From positions 4,340,001 through 4,404,000 of the forward strand of contig JAPFFF010000002.1 of the NCBI GenBank assembly GCA_039105265.1: a stretch of DNA of 64,000 nt. Direction: 5' to 3'. The stretch is from Tritrichomonas musculus. Taxonomy: Eukaryota; Parabasalia; Tritrichomonadida; Tritrichomonadidae. Shown one piece after another: positions 50,571 to 59,900 of this stretch (positions are counted from its first letter, which is position 1; each line of letters starts with the position of its first letter). The position numbers were made by a program, and so were the translations under genes. The notes under the pieces are model-generated. The model saw only the letters and a program-made list of their open reading frames with translations, was not told the origin of the DNA and searched no databases.

Positions 50571-52361
50571 ATGACATATCAAAACGCACAATTTAAGAAT
50601 TCAGGAAATGATGAAGGTGACATATTAAACTTTTTCAATAATCATTTGAGGACATTAGTACAAAAGAATGGAGGAGATAATACTTTTTCAATTGTTGAGG
50701 AATTATGTCATGACAAAGATGAACCTATTCCAATTGGTACAAAAACAAAAATAAGATTAACTCATTCTGGTCATACAATCTCCCAAATAGAAAAAGGTTT
50801 TATCAAATTAGATTTAGAATTGAAACTAAAATTGAAAACACCTTACGCCAATGATAATAGTTTAAACCCTTGTCCACATCTAAATTATATCTTTATTGGT
50901 TTCAAAAATGCAGCAGAAATTATATCTGAATTACAATTTTGGGTTGATGGAAAATTAATTAGTGGTTATCATCAAAGTGAAATGATTAAAGAAACTTTTG
51001 CATATAATTCAATTCGACCAAAAGATTCCAAAAATAATGCAGCTCATGCTCATTCATTATGGGAAAGTGTCAATTGTATGAGTCCAAATGTTGCCGGTGT
51101 TTATGTTCCTCTCATTGCTTTTACAACCGGAAAATCGGTTCCTGTTCATATGGAATTGAATATCCCATTCACTGATTTATTAGCTTTACAAGCTTGGAGA
51201 TTGTATCCAAATCGAATTTTAGGTGAAGTTGAAATAGAAGTCAAATTTTCTCTTGATGCTCTTGTTTGGTGTCAACTTCAACCTAAAAAAGTTGGTGAAA
51301 TCAAAAGATTTTGGGGATGGGTTGATAAAGGACAAAAAGAATATGACGCACCAATTTTACCTCTTTTCAATCGCTTTTCACAATACCAAGATGAAATCAT
51401 AACGGTCGAAAAAATTGAAGCAAAATCGAATACTGACTCAACGAAAGAAAATTTCGCTGCCCTAGATTTGGGTTATCATTGTTTGTCCTCTCTTGTCGCT
51501 GAGAAAAATGCTCTCACATCAAATTGGTGGGTTGTACAAATGAATAAGCTCGAAATCGCAAATGATGACGTTCGCATTGTAAAATGTCGATCGAATTGCA
51601 GTGGATTTGGAGTCAAACCTGATGTAATTGAATCATTAATGACAACATTACAAGAACCAATCATCATTCCTTCGCAAGAATTAACTAAATATCAATTTGA
51701 TATGAGGGTAACGGGAGGACGGATCGATATTTCAAAATCTGTTCCATTAAAGAATGCAACAAATATTACAATGATGTTTCCAGCAAAAACTACTCATACA
51801 ACCGTTTATCAAAATGTTATGTTAGAGCAATGTTGGTTATCAGTCAATAAAAAGAAATATCCAGAAACTTATTTTGATAATACTTGGGATGGAAGATTTG
51901 TTCAATATCAATTAATGGCAAATGAATTAGATGGAAATATTGAACCAACAGATGAATTGGTTGAATCAATCTCAAAACCAATCAATAATGTTTATCCAAA
52001 ACATATGACTGTCACTGGAGATCCAAAAGAAAAAGAAAGATTTTTATTATGTCCATTTGATAACACAAGTTTTGGAATCAATTTCCAATTAGAACGTGGA
52101 AATTCGGGTTTTGTTTTCGATGGTGTTGATTCAGGAAATCAAGCAGTATCAATTGAATTTAAAGGAAATTTGATTTCTTCGGATAAAGAGAATGCATATC
52201 TCTTTCCAGATATTGATTTGACTTCAAATAAAGTGAGCGTAAATGTCACCAAACAAGAACCAATTCCAGAAATGTGGATTTGTTCAGATACTTATTGGAC
52301 TTGGTCAATACAAGATGGAGTTCAATATTACCCACGAGGAAGACCAACTGGTTATGACTAA
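50571..52361 (+). CDS. Major capsid protein paralogue 1, element B
   Basis: A 596-residue protein starting MTYQNAQFKNSGNDEGD. It shares the capsid segments of element A (LTHSGHTISQIEKGF, FIGFKNAAEIISEL, NIPFTDLLALQAWRLYPNRILGE, GFGVKPDVIESLM, PIIIPSQEL). Its C-terminus PEMWICSDTYWTWSIQDGVQY is almost identical to that of the next gene. Expected to fold as a double jelly-roll and form capsomers. Confidence 0.83.
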   Translation: MTYQNAQFKNSGNDEGDILNFFNNHLRTLVQKNGGDNTFSIVEELCHDKDEPIPIGTKTKIRLTHSGHTISQIEKGFIKLDLELKLKLKTPYANDNSLNPCPHLNYIFIGFKNAAEIISELQFWVDGKLISGYHQSEMIKETFAYNSIRPKDSKNNAAHAHSLWESVNCMSPNVAGVYVPLIAFTTGKSVPVHMELNIPFTDLLALQAWRLYPNRILGEVEIEVKFSLDALVWCQLQPKKVGEIKRFWGWVDKGQKEYDAPILPLFNRFSQYQDEIITVEKIEAKSNTDSTKENFAALDLGYHCLSSLVAEKNALTSNWWVVQMNKLEIANDDVRIVKCRSNCSGFGVKPDVIESLMTTLQEPIIIPSQELTKYQFDMRVTGGRIDISKSVPLKNATNITMMFPAKTTHTTVYQNVMLEQCWLSVNKKKYPETYFDNTWDGRFVQYQLMANELDGNIEPTDELVESISKPINNVYPKHMTVTGDPKEKERFLLCPFDNTSFGINFQLERGNSGFVFDGVDSGNQAVSIEFKGNLISSDKENAYLFPDIDLTSNKVSVNVTKQEPIPEMWICSDTYWTWSIQDGVQYYPRGRPTGYD

Positions 52362-52392
52362 GATAAGATCTAAATTTTTTTTGCAAGATCAA

Positions 52393-54228
52393 ATGACTTA
52401 TCAAAACGCTCAATTTAGAAACTTTGGAAACGATGAAGGTGACATATTAAACTTTTTCAATGAACATTTAAGAAATTTGGTAGCAAAAAATGGAGGTGAT
52501 AATACTTTTGCTATGTATTGTGAAGATTTCCATGATCATGATATTCCAATTGAAAAATTTTCCGAAAGAACTAGAATAAAACTAACTCACCCAAAACATA
52601 CAATATCACAAATAGAAAAAAGTTTTATTGAAATGACAGTTGAATTTGAAGTTGGATTATCAGAGCATTTACCGAAATTAAATTATTTTACACAAACTGG
52701 ATCATCTCCCAATTACATTTATTCAAATCGAGACAAAGCACAAATAAATCAAATATTTGTTGGTTTTAAAGATGCTGTTGAAATTATTGATGAAGCTAGA
52801 TTTTATGTTGATGGGAAATTGGTTCAAAATTATCATCAAACAGAAATGATTCGTGAATCTTATGCATATAATTCAATTCGTTCAAAGGAATCAAAACAAA
52901 ATTCACCTCATTCTCATACGTTATGGGAAAATGTTTGTAATTTATCTCCTAATGTTTGTGGATGCTACATTCCAATATCTGATTTATGTTGGGAAAATGA
53001 TCATACGATAAAATGGGTTCCAATTCGATTAGAGTTAATCATTCCATTCACAGATCAGTTAGCTTTACAAGCTTGGAGATTGTATCCAAATCAAATATTA
53101 GGTGAAATAGAAGAAGAAGTTAGATTTTCTTTGGATGGTTTAGTTTGGTGTCAAGTTCCTCCTCAAAAAGTTGGAGAACGTCAGAAAAAGAAATTGTTTT
53201 ATCAAATGATTGAATATCATTCTCCTGAAGTTCCAATAATAAATCGTTTTTTACAAATTGGTCAATTAGGAAAGATTGTTTCATCTTTTGAAGTCAATAT
53301 TGCTAAAAATTCCGTGGATGTCTCCAAAGTTTTTGCTGGATCATCATCAACACTTTGGCAATTTCATAGTTTCGATGATAGCAAAACGACGGCTGAAAAA
53401 AATACAACATTGAATCAAGTTTATTGTGAAGTTATGGAAAATCGTTTAATTGTTAATCCAAAATCAATAAAAATCACAGTTGGACGATCAAATTTGTTTG
53501 GATTTGGAATCAAACCATCAGTTGTTGAAGGATTGATGTCAACTTTACAAGAACCATTAATAATTCCTTCGCAAGAATTAACAAGAGTAATTTTTGATAC
53601 AACTGTCGGAGATGATGAAATAAATTTAATTAAATCTATGCCTTTGGAAAATGCAACAAATTTAACATTTATGTTTCCAAGATATGCAAATGATATTACT
53701 GTATATAGAAATATAATGTATGCAAATGTTCGATTAATAATAGATAAGAAATTGTATCCTCAAGTTGAATTTGCTAATACTTGGAATGGAAGATTTGTTC
53801 AATATCAATTAATGGCAAATGAATTAGATGGAATTGAAGCAACTCCAGAATATTTAGAATCTATTTGTCAACCTTTGAATAACATAATAATTGAAAACTC
53901 TCAAATTAGAGGAGATATTAATTTCCACAATAGTTATTATGATGATACAAATTTTGGAATTAATTTCCAATTAGAACGTGGAAATTCGGGTTATGTTTTC
54001 GATGGTATAGATACTGATAATCATGAAGCTTTAATAAAATTTCATGCTGATTCTATCTTTGATTGGGGTCATCACCTAGAAAATAGTTATCTTTTCCCTA
54101 CCCACGATTTTTATGGAAGAAATTTATGTAAACCAGAAATGTGGATTTGTTCTGATACTTATTGGACATGGTCAATTCAAGATGGTGTTCAATATCATGA
54201 TGAAGGAGTACCAAGTGGCTATAAATAA
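52393..54228 (+). CDS. Major capsid protein paralogue 2, element B
   Basis: 611 residues from MTYQNAQFRNFGNDEGD. A frame reaching back into the previous gene is rejected because the N-terminus lines up with paralogue 1 from this ATG. The gap to paralogue 1 is 31 nt. The N-terminal 40 residues, the central NFGINFQLERGNSGYVFDG and the C-terminus are closest to paralogue 1; the middle has diverged. This looks like a tandem duplication followed by specialisation, perhaps two capsomer types. Confidence 0.83.
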   Translation: MTYQNAQFRNFGNDEGDILNFFNEHLRNLVAKNGGDNTFAMYCEDFHDHDIPIEKFSERTRIKLTHPKHTISQIEKSFIEMTVEFEVGLSEHLPKLNYFTQTGSSPNYIYSNRDKAQINQIFVGFKDAVEIIDEARFYVDGKLVQNYHQTEMIRESYAYNSIRSKESKQNSPHSHTLWENVCNLSPNVCGCYIPISDLCWENDHTIKWVPIRLELIIPFTDQLALQAWRLYPNQILGEIEEEVRFSLDGLVWCQVPPQKVGERQKKKLFYQMIEYHSPEVPIINRFLQIGQLGKIVSSFEVNIAKNSVDVSKVFAGSSSTLWQFHSFDDSKTTAEKNTTLNQVYCEVMENRLIVNPKSIKITVGRSNLFGFGIKPSVVEGLMSTLQEPLIIPSQELTRVIFDTTVGDDEINLIKSMPLENATNLTFMFPRYANDITVYRNIMYANVRLIIDKKLYPQVEFANTWNGRFVQYQLMANELDGIEATPEYLESICQPLNNIIIENSQIRGDINFHNSYYDDTNFGINFQLERGNSGYVFDGIDTDNHEALIKFHADSIFDWGHHLENSYLFPTHDFYGRNLCKPEMWICSDTYWTWSIQDGVQYHDEGVPSGYK

Positions 54229-54252
54229 AGATTTTTATTTGAATAGAAAAAT

Positions 54253-54738
54253 ATGTCGACATTAATTTCATATAACATTGATCCAAATTTAAATATTCAA
54301 CCAATAAAAATTCATAAAACTTATTACCCTGTTCAAGGTTGGAAACTATCAACAAAGGAACAACAAGAACAAAATTTATCAGAATGTTTAACGGTTGATC
54401 ACTTTTATTTGGAAAACGATAGATTTGCTTTTAAATATCCATCAGAGTTTCATACTCCAACTCAAGGTCAAGATCGATATATAATCTTTCAATATTGTTA
54501 TTGTGTTGTTAATAAGCATACTGCATCAAATTATACTGTTCATGCAAGTTTTGTTCCTCGAAATAATTATTGTGATAGTTTAGTTTATGTTGCAAATTTA
54601 CAAGTTCCTGATGATAATAGAAAATATTTAATTGATTCGAATGTCAAACAAGGTTTTATGGTTTGGTTTAAAGATACAGAAACAAGAAAAATAATAGTTC
54701 CTGATTATTTCATTTTGTTCTTGAAATTAGAATATTGA
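54253..54738 (+). CDS. Candidate minor capsid protein, element B
   Basis: 161 residues, homologous over the C-terminal 100 residues to the element A protein at 25089-25418 (RYIIFQYCY, YTVHASFV, NNYCDSLVYVANL, RKYLI, IIVPDYFIL). The N-terminal 60 residues are extra. It lies 24 nt after capsid paralogue 2, the position of the minor capsid gene in many related viruses. Penton identity is a hypothesis. Confidence 0.68.
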   Translation: MSTLISYNIDPNLNIQPIKIHKTYYPVQGWKLSTKEQQEQNLSECLTVDHFYLENDRFAFKYPSEFHTPTQGQDRYIIFQYCYCVVNKHTASNYTVHASFVPRNNYCDSLVYVANLQVPDDNRKYLIDSNVKQGFMVWFKDTETRKIIVPDYFILFLKLEY

Positions 54739-54773
54739 ATCAATTTTATTTTTGGTGCGAAAATAAAAATTTA

Positions 54774-56957
54774 ATGACAGGTGTTTGGACCGATACAGAT
54801 TTCAAATTAATGACTGCAAGTGGTGTGACTGATTCGAGTTTATTTGTGTTGAAAGAAAATGGTGAGGCGTCAAATTTAACAATAAAATACCCAAAAGATG
54901 AGGAAGAGAAAAAGAAAGGAGAAAGAACAGCAACAATCAAGTCCGATGAAATTGTTGAAGAGTTGCAGACTTTGGATGGACGAACACAAAAATTCTATCC
55001 ATCAGGTTCTGCAAAATCAAATTTAGAGATGTATGGAAACAGTGGGAAGTCTATATTAGCTGGAAAAATTGTTGATTTTGTACTCGATAATCAAGATAAC
55101 TCAAAAACTAAATTTGTTTTGAAAGATGGTGGTACAGTTCAAAATTTAAAAATTAAATTTAATCTTTTAGAGGGATCAACTGGATATAATAGTGAACTGA
55201 CTTCTGATAAATTAGGGAGAGATCTTACTTCAGTTGTGAATAAAACGGAAAATTTAAGTACAGCATTGAAAGGAGCAACTGGAAATTTTATGTTAAATTC
55301 TACAGACAAGTCAATTCAAATATCAACAAATGCCCTTGTGAAATTTTTCAATCTCTGGACAAAAATAAATTTATCTTACCCATCAGAAGATGATCCAGAT
55401 AATATCCAAGATTTAGGAAATCATGTAACTTTTTCAGAACCACTATATCTTTCCGAAGTTTTACGATTTCCAGTAATAATGCCGAATCCAAAAAAACCGA
55501 TCGATGATGATGGAACCATTAAAGATTATCAATATATATTGGATCTTCAATTTCTCGCAAAAGCAATCTTTTGGAATATGAGAAGTGAAATTAATCAAAA
55601 TCAATATGCAATGGCAAAAATAGCAGCTCCAAAGACTTTTCGAGCTGCACCTCAATTATTAACAGAAGATCCGCAAACAATCACAATTGAGTCCTATGAG
55701 AAGATGCTGCAAAAAAATGAAGATGATTGGAAATTGTATATTGATTATATATTTTCTCAGTTGAATCAAAGTTTTGAAGATCAACTCGAATACTTAATTG
55801 ATAACAAAGAATTTGGTAAATTTTGGAGAAATTCAATATTTGTCGAAAATAATTTAAATAATATTCCATTACAACCATTACGACCTCAAACATTAGCAGG
55901 GTATGGATTTATAACTTTTGATATGAGTAATCTTGAAGCTGCTGATGGTGTTATGTTAACTTCTTTTATATCAGCCGAATACAATAATTCATCATTAATA
56001 ATTACCATTTATGATTATGAGAGTTCACATTTTATTTTCCATATCTTTGATCGAAAACGTTCAAAAATAAATTATCAAATTAAATTCATTGATTATGTTA
56101 TCGAATGTAAAATAACAAATAATGAATTAACTGTTAAATCAAATCAAAATAATATAGACAGTTCATCATTTGTAATTGAAAATCATAACCTAAAAATAAC
56201 CTTAAATGGTATATTTGAATTAAAATTAGAAGAAACAGAAGCCGATAAAAAATATTGTGAAGAACACCAATATGAAACAAATTCTGGTGAGGAAAGAAAT
56301 TTAGAAAATCGAATTGTTGGTTATTACCTTGCTCCTTTGAATGAGAATTTCAAAAATTATTTAACCACTCTTGGAGGTTCTATAGATTTTGATACATTAA
56401 CTAGAATAACAAATTTAGAAAATACAATGAAAAATTATACTGAAAGGGTATCAACCTTAGAATCAAATGTTGATCAAATTGGAAATGTATTTTCTGCTGA
56501 TACTACTGAGAGTCAAGAATATCGAAATAAAGAAGGTTTTGTCATAAATAATAAAGCTCAAACATTGGCATTAAATGAGGAAAAACCAGTTGTATTAACA
56601 TTTGAAGAAAAATTAAAGAAATGGCAAGACGAAGAACTAGATCAATTAAAATGGTTAAATCAAGGAATCAAAGAGATTTGGTCATTTTGTGCTGGTATTT
56701 CAGAAGATTTATCTCGATTAGAAGAGAATCAATGTCAATGTGGAGGTAATAATAATAATGAGAATGAGAATGTTGATGAAATATTAACTGCTTTGGAACG
56801 TAAATGTCAAAATATTGAAACTGATCTAACTTTTGAAAATTTGACAACCGAGAATCGAATTATGATCTTAGAAGATAAAACTAAAAATATTGAATGTGAT
56901 AAATTTTATGATAGTAGAATTCTGTTATTAGAAGAAAAATGTTCCACAATTGAGTAA
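54774..56957 (+). CDS. Fibre-like structural protein 1, element B
   Basis: 727 residues from ATG 54774; the frame extends upstream only to a TTG that overlaps the previous stop. The N-terminal 200 residues are beta-rich repeats (VLKDGGTVQNLKIKF). Coiled-coil segments lie near 540-570 (RITNLENTMKNYTERVSTLESNVDQIG) and at the C-terminus (TALERKCQNIETDL, MILEDKTKNIE). A CQCGGNNNNENEN linker separates them. This suggests a trimeric stalk. The DNA just upstream (TTATTTTTGGTGCGAA) resembles that before the next gene. Attachment or spike role inferred. Confidence 0.7.
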   Translation: MTGVWTDTDFKLMTASGVTDSSLFVLKENGEASNLTIKYPKDEEEKKKGERTATIKSDEIVEELQTLDGRTQKFYPSGSAKSNLEMYGNSGKSILAGKIVDFVLDNQDNSKTKFVLKDGGTVQNLKIKFNLLEGSTGYNSELTSDKLGRDLTSVVNKTENLSTALKGATGNFMLNSTDKSIQISTNALVKFFNLWTKINLSYPSEDDPDNIQDLGNHVTFSEPLYLSEVLRFPVIMPNPKKPIDDDGTIKDYQYILDLQFLAKAIFWNMRSEINQNQYAMAKIAAPKTFRAAPQLLTEDPQTITIESYEKMLQKNEDDWKLYIDYIFSQLNQSFEDQLEYLIDNKEFGKFWRNSIFVENNLNNIPLQPLRPQTLAGYGFITFDMSNLEAADGVMLTSFISAEYNNSSLIITIYDYESSHFIFHIFDRKRSKINYQIKFIDYVIECKITNNELTVKSNQNNIDSSSFVIENHNLKITLNGIFELKLEETEADKKYCEEHQYETNSGEERNLENRIVGYYLAPLNENFKNYLTTLGGSIDFDTLTRITNLENTMKNYTERVSTLESNVDQIGNVFSADTTESQEYRNKEGFVINNKAQTLALNEEKPVVLTFEEKLKKWQDEELDQLKWLNQGIKEIWSFCAGISEDLSRLEENQCQCGGNNNNENENVDEILTALERKCQNIETDLTFENLTTENRIMILEDKTKNIECDKFYDSRILLLEEKCSTIE

Positions 56958-56985
56958 ATCTTATTTTTGTTGCAAATGTAAAAAA

Positions 56986-59900
56986 ATGCTGACTAAATTT
57001 AAAGGCGATATTCAATTTAAAGTAGATGGTAAAACATATTTAGGTTCTCAATTGTTAACATCAAAATCGAATGAGTTTGAAACTGTTGAAGGTTTTTCTG
57101 ATTATCATGTTACTAGAGATGCATTAACGGTTGAAGATGAAAAATTAAATATACAAATGAATGATGATGATATAACAAAACTATTACAAATCGATGATAA
57201 GACAGAAGTATTTAAAATCAATTTGAGAAAGAATGTTTTCTTAGATAGTGAAGGAAAATATATTTATCAATTATCAATTTATGTTTTGAATAAAAATTTC
57301 GTATGTCCATGTGTAACAGCTGCTGAAGATAAAAAAGTGACAATTACTGAAGAAACATCAACAACTCCATACATAAAAGTTGATAAGAATTTAAGTCTTG
57401 ATTTGAAATCTTTGTACATTAATGGTGAAATTAGTATTATTTATCAATTACCATTAACACATTTGAAATCAACATTACCTTCAATCAAATGTGATATCAT
57501 AGATTCTAGAAATAGTTTGAAATTACATGAATCTGATAACTTATATTTATACAAACCAAGTATAATCACTGAAGAACAAATTTTTGATAGAAATTCAGTA
57601 ACCGATGAAAAATCAAATTTCAAAGATTGTTATAAAATGGTTTTCAAAATTCCAACTGATTATCAAATTCTAACTGGTTTAAAATTTGAATTCAAAGATT
57701 ATTGTTTTGGAAATCAATGGAGTTTAACCTATGATGGTGAAAAATGGAGTGGTTTGAATGTTCAAGGTCATATCACAGGAAAAATTATTAATAAACGTAA
57801 TTTACAAGTTCCAGGGAAAGGTGAAACAAAATATCAAGAAAGAGATGGAGCAGAAATAATGATGAGAAGATCAAAATGGAATACTTATGCAGTTCATAAA
57901 AGATGGGATTATACTTGGGGTGAATCTGAAAATCCAATTGAAAAACTTTTTCAAGATTCTGATGTTCAAACAAAAATATTATTAAAAGATGGTACTGAAA
58001 TTGATGGAGGTGAAAAAGGTTTGACCTTTGTAAGAGAATATCTTCCCGTTGGATGGACAGAAGGAAATCTAAGATATGATTGTTGTGTAATTCGAGCTTA
58101 TATTAATAAATATACCGAAGTAAAAGACAATTTACAATTTGATAATTGGGATCGAGTATATTTAGATTTGAAACTCTCATTTACCAAAGAATGGAATAGA
58201 TTAAGTTTTTACCCATCGAATTTGTATACTGGACATGGTGATTATGATAAAAATTATTTTAGTCTCAGAGGTGATTTGGATACAATTGAGAAATTAAATT
58301 GTCATGAATTTGGTCAATTTGGAGTTAACAATCAAGATATTGCAATTTATTTATTTAAAGATTTAGTAGATCCAATTGAAGAAATTAATTGGGATAAAAA
58401 TACTAATCCATTTGAATATATAATTAATCAACAATATTATGAAGTGAGTCCAAATCCAAATGCAGCAACTACTTTATATACTGATTACAACATAACTTCA
58501 TCAAAAATTATTACAGCAGACAATATTACAACAATGAGATCAGATTTGAATTTAGTTTCGAACACAGTTGATGTTGTTTCTGTTGATGTTGATAATTTAG
58601 ATAAATCAGTTGAAGGTTTGAAATCAAGAATGGCATTAACTGAACAAATTACTGAAAAATTAGAAGCTGATATTGACAAAATTAGATTAAAACAAAAAAT
58701 TCAAATGGTTGCAGGAATGTTAGCTTTTAGTGCAAATGGTCTAATATTTGGTGCAGAAAAAATTACTAGTTGTGTATCTGGTTTATGGAAACAATTTGTT
58801 CAATCTCGTCAAGAAATGGAATTACCTGATTTATCAAGAAGTATTGGAGTATCATTAAATAGTGTTCGAAATTGGTGTGAATCAGGTCCAACAGAAATTC
58901 CAGTATTTGATGAAAAAGAAGAAGAAATGATTATGACTGTTGGAGGTGCAAAATTATTAACTTATTCATTTAGAGATTCAATGAAGAAACCATTATTGAA
59001 AATTGTAGATAAAATTGAAGAAATTGAAAGTGATTATATTTCCAGAAGTGAACTAACAAGAATGGATACAATTGATATTGTTACTTATTATCAAGATGAA
59101 CAAGCTGCAGTTTTATTTCAAGCAGAAGATGAATTAAAAAATGGTATTTGTGTATTTAAATTATTCACATCTGAAGGTCAAAAACGATTATATATCAAAA
59201 TTGAACAAGGTACAATAACTGATTATAAAGGAGTTGATACAACAACAACAATAGATAGCATCACAATTGAAGGTCTTCCAAAATCGGAAGAATATCGCAC
59301 AAAATATTTATCTAATATTAGTAAAATTGATAAAAATATAATTATAACAGGAGAAAATACTGACTATAAGATTGCTGGTTGTATCATTGAAAACAATACA
59401 TTTATGAGACTTTTAGTTGAGAAAACTCCAGCTGATATTGCTTATTTATCTGATATAGAAGCTTTAGATGAAAAAATAAATGCATTAGCAGTCAATAGTC
59501 ATCAAAATGATGTTGCAATGTTTAGTCTTGAATATCCAACAACTGACGAAGTAAATACTGCTTTAGAAACTATTCAACAAGAATTAGCTAAGAAACCAAA
59601 TATTGAAGAATTATATACGAAAGAAGAAGCAGATGCAAAATATGCATTGAAAAGTGAAATTCCAGACATTATTGAGGGACAAACAACGATTCAATTCAAA
59701 ATTGAAAATAATACAATTCCTGATTTAGATTACAACACATATCATGAACTGATTGAGCAATATGGGTTGGATATTGTCTCATCAGATAGTTACTATACAG
59801 CCCATTATGTTCACGTAGATTATTCGTACGATAACGATCAACCCTCTCAGATAATGCGTATGGAAGGAAGTAGTTCTGGTCTATGGATTCTGTATCAAAG

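Noticed and set aside
52243-52392. N-terminal extension of capsid paralogue 2 into paralogue 1
   Set aside because: The alignment of MTYQNAQF in both paralogues fixes the start at 52393; the extension is the other frame of the preceding gene.
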